From: Odontocerum albicorne
Taxonomy: Eukaryota; Arthropoda; Insecta; Trichoptera; Odontoceridae
NCBI GenBank assembly: GCA_949825065.1
Contig: OX463864.1
Location: 15,327,327 to 15,391,326, forward strand
DNA length: 64,000 bases
Reading direction: 5' to 3'
Shown here: positions 11,238-20,949 of the stretch, piece by piece
How the letters are laid out: every line of letters starts with the position of its first letter
How positions within the stretch are numbered: position 1 is the first letter of the stretch
Notes under the pieces: model-generated
What the model was told of the DNA's origin: nothing
What the model saw: the letters and a program-made list of their open reading frames with translations, nothing else
The model's database searches: none
Translations under genes and position numbers: made by a program

Positions 11238-11473
11238 CTCTTTTAATCCCAGTATATTTTGGCAAAAAAAAACAGTAGTTTATATTTTATTTTTTATCTC
11301 AGTTAATATTTAGTTTTAAATGGATTATTTTAAAAGTGAATGATTCTCAAAGTTACAAAAAATATATATTCAACATAAAAACTTGTATGAAAACTTGGAG
11401 GTCGATGATCGGTCCCGTGGGATTTTTCCAATACACCAGTTGGGACCGATGATCGGTCCCGTGGGATTAATAG
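11238..11473. mobile_element. piggyBac-derived MITE
   Basis: The left end ctcttttaatcccagtatatttt matches the reverse complement of the right end of the piggyBac element at 27678-30582. The right part carries gatcggtcccgtgggatt twice, as does the left end of that element. TTAA precedes the left end; the right flank has a degenerate ttcaa. About 236 bp long with no ORF, it keeps only the two termini of the parent. Confidence 0.72.
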
Positions 11474-12312
11474 TTCAAGCTAGAAATTAGTACTGTGAGC
11501 TGGGTTGATAGTAAGAAATTGTTTTAATGTAATAAATCCTCCAGTTGTGAGTATTAAATAAATAAATCTTATGTATTATTTTACTGAAGAAATTAGTATT
11601 TAAAATTAAATTTCGTACAGATTTGTCGTATTTAATAAATAAGGGGAGCCCCAACTTCGGGTTATGGGTCCGATAACCGTTGGAATCCAATTGAGTTTAA
11701 TTAAGGGTTCATGTCTGGTTTACACTTAACCCTAAAGTGCGCAATGACGCACATATGAATCAACCAAAGTTTTTCTAAATATTTTTGTGTTGAGTGGTAT
11801 AAACCAGTGCTCCCCAACCGGTGGTCCGCGGCCCGGTGCCGGGCCACAGAGACTTTCCGCCGGGCCGCAAACAGTATGTCAAATGTTAAGAAATTCGCCA
11901 TGTAAAAATATTAAATATAAATTTTTTTCGCTTGCACGTTGACTTGTATTTTTAGTAATTGTTAAATAAATATAATTGGTATGATAATGCGACACGATGG
12001 TCGCTGGTTTTCTCAGAATGGACCGTCATAAATCTTCTCAGATACACTTAGGGAGAACGGAAATATTTGCTCTTGGATAGTGAACTCGGTTGCAAAACCC
12101 TACCTAAATATATTTCCAATAATTTCATAATATATAATTGTTTTCATTTTGGAATGGACCGGTGAGAGTAACAGTACATACTCGTACAAGTAAAATAATG
12201 TCAGAGACAGCACTGCAGCCAAGAATATCCAATATATTAGCAAAGATGCAACAGCAGGTTTCGCATTAGTTTGTTGAAAAAAACCCCACTGTTTTAGTTA
12301 AATTTTTAATTG

Positions 12313-13274
12313 TGTACCAGACAGGTACAAAGACTGTAGATAGGTTGGATGGTTGCTGCAGCGCGCGAAGAATCCAATTCGCGAAATCCAGATTAAATCA
12401 CCAAAATTAAATAATTAATTTTCGGCGAAATATTCCTGCGTCGAGTGCGCCTCTGAACTCGTGAACGGAGAATGTTTCCGGCGTATTCAGGGTGATGCCA
12501 GGGACGTACTCGGTCACGATAATTCCGGCGAAAATGCAGAAATGCGGCGAAGTCACTTGTAGATGAGAGATTCCTCTGTAGATCTTGGAGAAGGGTCGGA
12601 GAAATAAAACGAAGTCAGACGATTGAAGAGAAGTATATTTTTGAGCAGGTTTGGTGCCCTATATGGCCGGTTTACCCGTCACAGTAAGCCTTCGCGGCCC
12701 GCACTTTGCGGGTTTTTCGGCCCGCTTAGGACGTCTGGTCAGGGAGTTACTGTGGTGGTCACCGTTCATATCGGGCAGTACACGGATGGTCACATTACGG
12801 TCGCGAACGCAACCGGATCCAAACAGATAGAAAATATTCCTTCTTTTCCTGAAGGAATATTTGCGATCTTTACATATTACATGGAAATATTAATAACAGA
12901 TTTATATATTATTAACATATTATTCAGAAATATTGAGATTGAGATATTATTACCATATTATTAAGAAATATCTCGACATATTACATGCAGCTTTTATATG
13001 AAAGAATATAAGAAACAAATACAAGTTTTTAAATGATACAGAATTATAATCTTTAACATGAACATCGCATTTTACAGGTACAAATACACAGCACATAAGT
13101 GTTTATACATTTACAGAATCGAGTCTATAAGGGCAAGGGTTTCAGTTTATGTACCCTTATAGCTCTACACATATTTCCTTCTACACATACACAGGTGTTT
13201 ATTTATACACCGCGTTTATCATTTCCCTTGTACCACATTCATACGTACAAGGGAGATCGCATACGTCCGATACA
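12313..13274 (-). repeat. BEL 3' LTR
   Basis: Identical over 962 bp to 19273-20234 as far as I can compare by eye. It begins TGTACCAG and ends ATACA. As the element lies on the minus strand this is the downstream LTR. A 113-codon open frame inside each LTR (12623-12964 and 19583-19924) is probably incidental. Confidence 0.93.
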
Positions 13275-13284
13275 CTCCCCCCGA
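13275..13284 (-). promoter_or_regulatory. BEL polypurine tract
   Basis: On the minus strand the bases just before the 3' LTR read tcggggggag, a purine run in the expected place for priming plus-strand DNA synthesis. Confidence 0.7.
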
Positions 13285-13331
13285 TTTTTCGCCGTGTAGC
13301 GGAAAATCTTAAGTCGGGGAGGACGTGCGCG

Positions 13332-16300
13332 TCACTGTTCGGGGGGAAACACGAGTATTTTCACACTGGGGCGCGTGTAGACTCCTGCTGCGGTCTGCAC
13401 GCGTACTGCACGGACCTGTCCATCTTTCCCTGGCATCGTGTCCAGCACTCGCCCTAGAGGCCACTCATTCCTCGGAAGTGCACTGTCCGCTACGACCACC
13501 ACTTCTCCTTTTTGGATAGGGCGCGCCGACTCTCGCCATTTCTGCCGCTGAGCGATGGTGGGTAGATATTCGCGCAGCCACCGTCGCCAAAACATGTCGG
13601 CTAACTGCTGCGCGATTCTCCACTGCTTCCTCAGGCAGATTTCCTCTTCGTCTTTTCCATAGAGCGCCAGGTGCGGTCGCCCTCCGGCGGACCCGATGAG
13701 GAAATGGTTCGGGGTGAGCGGCGACTCATCCCTGGGGTCGATGGAGACGTGCGTGAGGGGGCGGCTGTTCACCACGTGTTCTGCTTCAGCCAGGGCCGTC
13801 AGAAGGGTCTCCTCACGGGGCGCTCGCTCCTTCAATATCGCGTTCAGTGCTCCCTTCACTGAGCGCACCAATCGCTCCCATGCTCCCCCCATGTGCGGTG
13901 CCGTGGGGGGTATGAAGCGCCACTCCGTCTGCTGTGTCGCCATCTTGTCCCTGACGGCCGCGTCATCCTGGAGGGCCATTATGGCCTCCTTCATTTCTCT
14001 GTCGGCCCCGCGGAAGTTGGTCCCGTTGTCCGAATATATGACGGCCGGGTGCCCTCTTCGCGCCGACATGCGACGAATGGCCATGATGGCCGCATCGCTG
14101 CTGAGGGATGTCGCCAGTTCCAGGTGCACGGCGCGCGTGGTCAAGCATGTGAACAGTGCGCCATACCTTTTCTCCCGCCGTCGGCCCACTGTCACTTGCA
14201 TCGGTCCGAAGAAGTCCAGCCCGCAATTGGTAAAGGGCCGCACGTGGTGGTCCAGGCGCGCCTCCGGCAGCTGTCCCATGAGCGGAGGCTGCACACGCAT
14301 CCTTCGAATGCGGCAGCCCTGGCATTGGTGTACCAGCCCTCTAAGGGCCGTGCGAAGCCGCAGGATGAAGAACGCGCATTGGAGCTCTGCAGCGGTTTTC
14401 TCTGTGCTAGGATGGCCCGCCTTCTCATGATGGTGTCGCATCAGCAGCCTCGTGTACGGGTGAGCGCCGTCCAGTATTACTGGCGCACTCACACTCGTGG
14501 ACGGGCCTTTCAGAGCCATCAGGCGGGTGCCCATCCGCAGCACTCCATCTTCGTCCAGCCAGGGCGTCAACCCTTGCAGCCTGCTTCCCGGGGCGGGGCT
14601 TTCGCCCCGCCGCAAGGCTTCTAGGTCGGCGCCGAAGGCTTCCTGCTGCGCCCGCTCCGTCCACTGGATTTCCGCCGCTCGCACCTCTCCAGCCGTTAGC
14701 GTGCCGCCGTTTTCTCGTTCTCCAGGATGGCGGCACCGTGACACGAACCTCCGCACCCACGCGGTGGTCCGTATCAATCGGTTCCAGCTGGAGAACCGTT
14801 CTAGCCGCGGCAACGCTTTGTCGGCGGTGCTGGTGACACCCACGCACCTCGCTCGCACCTCCAATGTGTCGTGGTCCGGCTGCGGCCGCGACCTCTCTAC
14901 GGGCCAGCCGTCGTCCGGTCCTGCAATGAAGGCTGGACCCCGGAACCAGGTCCCCGATGATGACAGATCTGGTGCCTCTCCATCTCGAGTTCCCAAGTCG
15001 GCTGGGTTCAGCTTCGAGGGCACCCACCTCCAGTCTCGTGCCGCCGACAGCTCGTCAATCTCCCCCAATCTGTTGGCGACGAAGGCTGAGTACGTGCGGG
15101 GGTCCGTCCGGATCCAGCACAGCACGGTCGTCGAGTCCGTCCAGAACACGACTCGTTTTATGGCTGCCGTGCACTCTTTTGTGATGGTGGCTGCCAGTCT
15201 TGCAGCTATCAGGGCTGCTTGTAACTCTAGCCGCGGTATTGAGAGTGGCTTCAGCGGAGCCACCCTACTCTTGCTTGCCAGGAACGACACGTGCTTGCTG
15301 TCGCCTTGGCTTTCCACCACGTAGGCCACCGCACAGCATGCCAGTTCTGATGCATCACAAAACATATGCAGCGTCACCTGGCTGCTCCTACTCTGCAGGC
15401 AGCACCTCGGTATGCGGGCGTCCGCCATCTTGAGCAGCCGTAGGCCTTCCTGCCACTTCTCGTTGGTTTCATCTGGAAGAAGCTCGTCCCACCCTACCGC
15501 TGAGCGCCACACCGTCTGGAGCAATATCTTAGCCCTGATTGTTAGGCAAGATATGAACCCCATTGGGTCGAAGATTCGCATCACCGTGCTCAGCAGCTGT
15601 CGTTTGGTAGGTCGAGGACCTCCTTCTTCCTTCAGGTCCGCCAACTTGAAGATGAACTGGTCTGCTCGCGGGTCCCATGTGACCCCCAGAATCCGCTCTG
15701 TCTGCGCGCCTCCACCGAGTAGCTGTACTGGTCCCCCGGCCCGTTTCTCTCGCGGTATTGCCGCGATTACTCGGGGCTCGTTTGACGCCCAGTTCGTCAG
15801 CTCGAACCCGCCTCTTTGCAGGACCGCGGTGACCTCCTTAACCAAGGTCACGGCGTCCGCGGGTCTGTCGACTGCGTCCAGATAATCGTCCATGTAGAAC
15901 TTCCGGGTGACGGCTTCGGCTGCGGCTGGAAACTCTTTCCTGCTGGCGTCGGCCACCCGGTTTCGGACGTACTGGGCGCTGCTGGGTGAGCACTTTGCAC
16001 CGAACATCATGGAGGTGAGCACGTACGTCTTGACGTCCCCGTGTTCCGAGGGCCTCCACAAAAACCATTGTGAAGTCTGGTCAGCCTTCCTGATCTTGAT
16101 GCGGAGGAACATCTCCTTGATGTCCGCCGCAATCGCAATCTTCCCCTCCCGGAACCGGAGGATGTTGCCCATCAGGGACGTCAGAAGATCAGGGCCGGTC
16201 AGCAAGTGGTCGTTCAATGCCGTGCCTCGGCAGCGGCTGGCTGCGTCAAAAACCACTCGCACCTTCCCTGGTTTGTGCGGGTTCACCACCGCAAAGTGTG

Positions 16301-18467
16301 GCAGGTACCACCGTCGTGCTGATGATGCCGCCATCTCGTCTCGGGCCACTTCGCGCGCGTATCCCTTCTCGATGAGGTCCCTCATCTTGGCGTGATAAGC
16401 CACTGAGAGTATTGAGTCGCGTCTCAATTTCCTCTCCAGGCTTATCAGCCGGTTCTCGGCGCACTGCCTGTTGTCTGGCAGCCACGCATGGTCCTCCTTC
16501 CACAAGAGGCCTGTCTCCCATAGTCCATTGGGCAAAGGACGAGTCGTCGCCTTCATGAGATCTTCCGCTCGCTTCAGATCCCTGTTCACCCGGACAGTTG
16601 CGGTGACTCCCAAGGCATCGACCGCGAAGTGGATCCTGAGTATCTCACTCAGGCGCGAGTCCTCCTCAATGGCGTGGCTCACTGCCACCGTACTTGCTGC
16701 GGTGGGCGAAGCGTGCCCTCCATGGGTGATCCACCCTAGCGCGGTGCGTGAGGTGACGCGACCCTTGCTTGCCTCGAGCACCTCCCGTGACACTATGAGG
16801 TGCACGTTGTCCTGCCCGATCAGCACCAAGGGTTTCACCTCCTCTAAACGCCTTCCGCCGGCTTCCGAGGCTCTCACCAGCTGCGGAGGGAGGTCCAACT
16901 TCCTCATGGTGTACCCAGACACGATGTACACCCCTCCCTTACCGCCCACTTGGACCCTGACATGGCGCGACGTCCTGTCGGCCGAGCACATCCGGTTTGC
17001 GCCTTGTATACGTAGGCCGCAAACGGGACCTTCGGCTCCCACTGTGGTGGCAACGGTCGCGTCGATCAGGGTCACTGAAGATCCTTCATCCAGCAGCGCG
17101 TGCACGTTCACTTGCCCCTTTGGTCCGGTCACAGTCACTGGCACTACCTTCATGAGCACTGGCGACTGGGTGACCATGCGCACGTGGGCCACTGTGGCTT
17201 TTGGAGTTGTGCTGGCTCCCGCGGCTTTGTGATGCAGCGTACGGTGGTGTCCTTTTCTGCACCGGTCGACACCGCATCTCCGCTGCTTGCACTCGGGGAA
17301 TCGATGTGTGGACTCCAGGCAGTTGAAGCAGAGTCCTGTGGTCTTCACACATTCCCAGCGCGCTTCAACACTCTTGCCCCGGTACACTGGACACGTCGGC
17401 AGCGTGTGCCTATCCTCGCACAGCGTGCACTTGCCCTCAGGCTGCACTGCCGACTGTAGCATCACTTGGCCATCTCGTCGGGGTTTCTGCATTTTGGAGA
17501 GCAGCAGCGGGTCCAGTCCTCCGGCGTAAGGTGTTACGTTGCAAATCTCCATCAGCCAGGCAGCTAGCTCGTGGATGGTGGCTCTCTGTCCGTGTCCGAT
17601 CCGTGAACTGAACCACATGAACCGGACACTCAAGGGTAACTTGGTTACCATCTCGGTAAGGAGCTGCGGCGACGCGAGGTATTCTCCCTCCAAGCCTTCC
17701 ACCGTAGCGACAACGTTGCGTATCGCCACGGCGTACTCAACGACAGCTTCTGTGGATGTGGCTTCCGTTAGGCGCGGCAGCCGCCGCACTCTCTCCAACA
17801 TTGTGGCCACGATCACCTCCGGGTGACCGAAGCGCATCTCTAACGTGCGGATTATCTCCCGCACGTTCTTCGGCTCCACCAATAGGGCGGAAACTGCTTC
17901 TCGTGCGCGTCCCTTCAGGGCGCGCTGCAGCCGAAGAAGATTTTCAGCTTCGGCCAGTCCACACAACTCCGTGGACTGATCGTACTGTGCCTTGAAGGTC
18001 GGCCACTCCAGAGGGTCCCCAGAGAAACCGGGCAGGTCCTTGGCTCCGGTCTGGCGTGCGATGAGAGCGGTCATCCTCGCACCATCTTCACTGGCTGGCG
18101 CCTTCGGGCTGCCATTGCCCTGTGAGGATTGGATGAGCGCCTTCATCATCGCTGCTATCTGCGCCATGGGGTCCTGCTGTCGGTCTACCCACTCCTCGGT
18201 GAGTCGCCTGGGGTCGGCTGTCGGAATGTCATCAGGGATGTGCTCCTCTGATGGTCCCGGCATGGGTTCAGCCGTCGCAGCCCCTCGTCGCACCTCTCTC
18301 CTGAGTGTGGCGACCTTCCGCTTCTGCTCGCGGAGCTCCTTCCGTAGCCTTCTGACCGTATCCTCGGTCTCAGCGCGTGAAGACGCCACTGATTCGGCTT
18401 CCGAACTCCGTTCACTATCCACTCCTGCTTCCCTGGCGGGCACCTTGCCGGAACGTAGGGAAGGCAT
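13332..18467 (-). CDS. BEL/Pao Gag-Pol polyprotein, 1711 aa, intact
   Basis: A single open frame with no stop or frameshift encodes the whole BEL polyprotein. Residues 1-70 form a charged coiled-coil-like N-terminus. A BEL-type Gag domain follows (FSGDPLEWPTFKAQ near 150). Cysteine/histidine knuckles lie at about 345-410. The protease has LLDEGS near 457, with DEG in place of the usual D-S/T-G. The RT has its YMDD box near 857. RNase H carries WTDSTTVL near 1140. The integrase has an HHx-type zinc finger before D at about 1416, D at about 1478 (SDNGTN) and E at about 1529 (GGAWERL), with 50 residues between the last two. The BEL-specific C-terminal domain ends the protein. Start is the first ATG after the leader. 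Confidence 0.95.
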   Translation of the reverse strand: MPSLRSGKVPAREAGVDSERSSEAESVASSRAETEDTVRRLRKELREQKRKVATLRREVRRGAATAEPMPGPSEEHIPDDIPTADPRRLTEEWVDRQQDPMAQIAAMMKALIQSSQGNGSPKAPASEDGARMTALIARQTGAKDLPGFSGDPLEWPTFKAQYDQSTELCGLAEAENLLRLQRALKGRAREAVSALLVEPKNVREIIRTLEMRFGHPEVIVATMLERVRRLPRLTEATSTEAVVEYAVAIRNVVATVEGLEGEYLASPQLLTEMVTKLPLSVRFMWFSSRIGHGQRATIHELAAWLMEICNVTPYAGGLDPLLLSKMQKPRRDGQVMLQSAVQPEGKCTLCEDRHTLPTCPVYRGKSVEARWECVKTTGLCFNCLESTHRFPECKQRRCGVDRCRKGHHRTLHHKAAGASTTPKATVAHVRMVTQSPVLMKVVPVTVTGPKGQVNVHALLDEGSSVTLIDATVATTVGAEGPVCGLRIQGANRMCSADRTSRHVRVQVGGKGGVYIVSGYTMRKLDLPPQLVRASEAGGRRLEEVKPLVLIGQDNVHLIVSREVLEASKGRVTSRTALGWITHGGHASPTAASTVAVSHAIEEDSRLSEILRIHFAVDALGVTATVRVNRDLKRAEDLMKATTRPLPNGLWETGLLWKEDHAWLPDNRQCAENRLISLERKLRRDSILSVAYHAKMRDLIEKGYAREVARDEMAASSARRWYLPHFAVVNPHKPGKVRVVFDAASRCRGTALNDHLLTGPDLLTSLMGNILRFREGKIAIAADIKEMFLRIKIRKADQTSQWFLWRPSEHGDVKTYVLTSMMFGAKCSPSSAQYVRNRVADASRKEFPAAAEAVTRKFYMDDYLDAVDRPADAVTLVKEVTAVLQRGGFELTNWASNEPRVIAAIPREKRAGGPVQLLGGGAQTERILGVTWDPRADQFIFKLADLKEEGGPRPTKRQLLSTVMRIFDPMGFISCLTIRAKILLQTVWRSAVGWDELLPDETNEKWQEGLRLLKMADARIPRCCLQSRSSQVTLHMFCDASELACCAVAYVVESQGDSKHVSFLASKSRVAPLKPLSIPRLELQAALIAARLAATITKECTAAIKRVVFWTDSTTVLCWIRTDPRTYSAFVANRLGEIDELSAARDWRWVPSKLNPADLGTRDGEAPDLSSSGTWFRGPAFIAGPDDGWPVERSRPQPDHDTLEVRARCVGVTSTADKALPRLERFSSWNRLIRTTAWVRRFVSRCRHPGERENGGTLTAGEVRAAEIQWTERAQQEAFGADLEALRRGESPAPGSRLQGLTPWLDEDGVLRMGTRLMALKGPSTSVSAPVILDGAHPYTRLLMRHHHEKAGHPSTEKTAAELQCAFFILRLRTALRGLVHQCQGCRIRRMRVQPPLMGQLPEARLDHHVRPFTNCGLDFFGPMQVTVGRRREKRYGALFTCLTTRAVHLELATSLSSDAAIMAIRRMSARRGHPAVIYSDNGTNFRGADREMKEAIMALQDDAAVRDKMATQQTEWRFIPPTAPHMGGAWERLVRSVKGALNAILKERAPREETLLTALAEAEHVVNSRPLTHVSIDPRDESPLTPNHFLIGSAGGRPHLALYGKDEEEICLRKQWRIAQQLADMFWRRWLREYLPTIAQRQKWRESARPIQKGEVVVVADSALPRNEWPLGRVLDTMPGKDGQVRAVRVQTAAGVYTRPSVKILVFPPEQ

Positions 18468-18559
18468 GATCTCGTCAGTGGCTGGTGATGACGGTGATTG
18501 ATGATGGTCACGTCAGCGGCTGAAGACGCACGACAGCTGATGCTGATAGTCCACCACAG

Positions 18560-19130
18560 CAGCTGATGACGCTGCTCCACCACTGGTGACAATGCTTAGT
18601 CAACCACAGCTGGTGCCAATCATCCACACTCACTGGTGACAAAGCCAGTCAGCAACAGCTGGTGATGATGATCTCCACTCACTGGTGACAAAGCAAGTCA
18701 GCAACAGCTGGTGATGATGATCTCCACTCACTGGTGACAATTCAAGTCAACAACAGCTGGTGCTAATCATCCACACTCACTGGTGACAATACTAGTCAAC
18801 AACAGCTGGTGCTGATGATCCCCACTAACTGGTGACAATGATAGCCAACAACAGATGGTGATGATCACTACACTCACTGGTGACAAGCAAGTCAACAACA
18901 GCTGGTGATGATGATCTCCACTCACTGGTGACAATTCAAGTCAACAACAGCTGGTGCTAATCATCCACACTCACTGGTGACAATACTAGTCAACAACAGC
19001 TGGTGCTGATGATCCCCACTAACTGGTGACAATGATAGCCAACAACAGATGGTGATGATCACTACACTCACTGGTGACAAAGCAAGTCAACAACAGCTGG
19101 TGATGATGATGATGATGCCGGCAACTGATG
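18560..19130. repeat. Tandem repeats in the BEL leader, about 60-bp units in a 195-bp higher-order repeat
   Basis: Between the primer-binding site and the ORF, blocks of caacagctggtg and cactggtgacaa alternate every 50-65 bp about nine times. A longer block of about 195 bp starts at 18692, 18886 and 19081, giving a higher-order repeat. The leader has no open frame that continues the polyprotein. The repeats may influence packaging or translation, but that is conjecture. Confidence 0.8.
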
Positions 19131-19250
19131 ACGATGCTCCACGTTGGTCGATTCTCAAGATGATGATGATAACTAACGAGTTATATCTATCTTGAGATGA
19201 CGATGATGAAGCTTCGTTTGTGACGTTGATGATTCTTGAAGATGCAGCAG

Positions 19251-19269
19251 ATCCGGCTCCGAAGGACCA
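19251..19269 (-). promoter_or_regulatory. BEL primer-binding site
   Basis: On the minus strand, three bases after the 5' LTR, TGGTCCTTCGGAGCCGGAT would pair with a tRNA ending in ATCCGGCTCCGAAGGACCA. From memory this is closest to an insect tRNA-Tyr 3' end, with one extra C. The tRNA identity should be treated as tentative. Confidence 0.7.
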
Positions 19270-19272
19270 CTT

Positions 19273-20234
19273 TGTACCAGACAGGTACAAAGACTGTAGA
19301 TAGGTTGGATGGTTGCTGCAGCGCGCGAAGAATCCAATTCGCGAAATCCAGATTAAATCACCAAAATTAAATAATTAATTTTCGGCGAAATATTCCTGCG
19401 TCGAGTGCGCCTCTGAACTCGTGAACGGAGAATGTTTCCGGCGTATTCAGGGTGATGCCAGGGACGTACTCGGTCACGATAATTCCGGCGAAAATGCAGA
19501 AATGCGGCGAAGTCACTTGTAGATGAGAGATTCCTCTGTAGATCTTGGAGAAGGGTCGGAGAAATAAAACGAAGTCAGACGATTGAAGAGAAGTATATTT
19601 TTGAGCAGGTTTGGTGCCCTATATGGCCGGTTTACCCGTCACAGTAAGCCTTCGCGGCCCGCACTTTGCGGGTTTTTCGGCCCGCTTAGGACGTCTGGTC
19701 AGGGAGTTACTGTGGTGGTCACCGTTCATATCGGGCAGTACACGGATGGTCACATTACGGTCGCGAACGCAACCGGATCCAAACAGATAGAAAATATTCC
19801 TTCTTTTCCTGAAGGAATATTTGCGATCTTTACATATTACATGGAAATATTAATAACAGATTTATATATTATTAACATATTATTCAGAAATATTGAGATT
19901 GAGATATTATTACCATATTATTAAGAAATATCTCGACATATTACATGCAGCTTTTATATGAAAGAATATAAGAAACAAATACAAGTTTTTAAATGATACA
20001 GAATTATAATCTTTAACATGAACATCGCATTTTACAGGTACAAATACACAGCACATAAGTGTTTATACATTTACAGAATCGAGTCTATAAGGGCAAGGGT
20101 TTCAGTTTATGTACCCTTATAGCTCTACACATATTTCCTTCTACACATACACAGGTGTTTATTTATACACCGCGTTTATCATTTCCCTTGTACCACATTC
20201 ATACGTACAAGGGAGATCGCATACGTCCGATACA
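19273..20234 (-). repeat. BEL 5' LTR
   Basis: The upstream LTR for the minus-strand element, 962 bp, apparently identical to 12313-13274. It should hold the promoter and transcription start; I could not assign a TATA box with confidence. Confidence 0.93.
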
Positions 20235-20457
20235 AATTGTATCAGACAATGTTACAATTAAAATTGTTTAACTGTTATATGTATATTTGTTAATTATAGT
20301 TACAATACATACTCGTAGGTCCATCTGTCACAATATAAGATTAAAAAAATATTAAATAAAAAAAACATTTTTATTTCAGTATTAGTGGTCCGCGAAAAAA
20401 AAATCCTTTTTTTACCGGTCCACAGGTCTAAAAAGGTTGGGGAACACTGGTATAAAC

Positions 20458-20949
20458 AACGACTCATGCGCTGTTACAAATGTGATACAATAATCTCCAT
20501 GCTTTAAAACCACATAGGTTTAATAGAAAACTGTTTTACCGGTCAATTTGACAGTTCAAGTTTGACTTGTTGCGCGTAGATGACTTTTATGATTTGTTCC
20601 AGTTTGAAATCAAATTACTTTATTATTGGTGATCAAGGTAATCAATTTTTTTTCTTTTATTCTTTAGTACATATGTGTAAAATAAGTGAAGTAAAATTAT
20701 AATTTCATTTATATCATTATATCATATAATTAACTTACAAATGCGCAGTGATTCATATATGAACATTACTCTTTTTTTTAGTATAAATATATAAAAACAA
20801 AAAAAAAAGTTTTATTGTACAATATTTTTCATGTTCCAGTACATATTTAATGCATAAATATATTTAAAAAAAAAAAAAAAAAAATCGCGTATTATAAAGT
20901 CGATTGAACAACTTTCTGGTTTGGTTGAAGACATACATAGCCTAATGCC
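20458..20949. other. A+T-rich spacer, nothing recognised
   Basis: Long A runs (for example around 20865-20884) and no open frame of note. It is the flank of the hAT element and resumes the sequence seen before 11797. Confidence 0.55.

Larger units (their letters stand above)
9230..11640. repeat. Diverged direct-repeat field, nested units of about 125 and 360 bp
   Basis: Blocks sharing cacgtggtt, then a ttggagtgta-type word, then gaatacaaattacgaaatt recur at about 9340-9420, 9480-9550, 9600-9670, 9885-9950 and 11160-11235. A longer unit with gtgagctggttgat and tccgccagatattcac recurs at about 9700, 9985 and 11500. The array is old and diverged, and is split by MITEs and a mariner fragment. 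It could be decayed satellite or the terminal repeats of an unknown element. Confidence 0.65.
12313..20234 (-). mobile_element. Complete BEL/Pao LTR retrotransposon
   Basis: The element is 7922 bp, bounded by two 962-bp LTRs that start TGTACC and end GATACA on the plus strand, with a 5-bp target duplication AATTG at 12308-12312 and 20235-20239. It has a primer-binding site, a leader with tandem repeats, one long polyprotein ORF and a polypurine tract. Line-by-line comparison of the LTRs shows no difference. The G+C content is far above that of its surroundings. Everything needed for a working retrotransposon appears present, so it is a candidate for recent or current activity. Confidence 0.95.
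11805..20449. mobile_element. Non-autonomous hAT element hosting a BEL insertion
   Basis: Terminal inverted repeats are cagtgctccccaacc at the left and its close reverse complement ggttggggaacactg at the right. Both ends are flanked by the same 8 bp, gtataaac, at 11797-11804 and 20450-20457, the target size of hAT elements. Without the BEL insertion the hAT is about 0.7 kb (11805-12312 plus 20240-20449). It has no transposase, so it is a non-autonomous copy. Confidence 0.9.

Noticed and set aside
12623..12964. 113-codon ORF in each BEL LTR
   Set aside because: Identical only because the LTRs are identical; no recognisable domain and low-complexity end. Not enough to call a gene.
13696..18501. 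Many plus-strand ORFs of 100-276 codons antisense to the BEL polyprotein
   Set aside because: Shadows of G+C-rich coding sequence with strong codon bias; no domain and no independent support.
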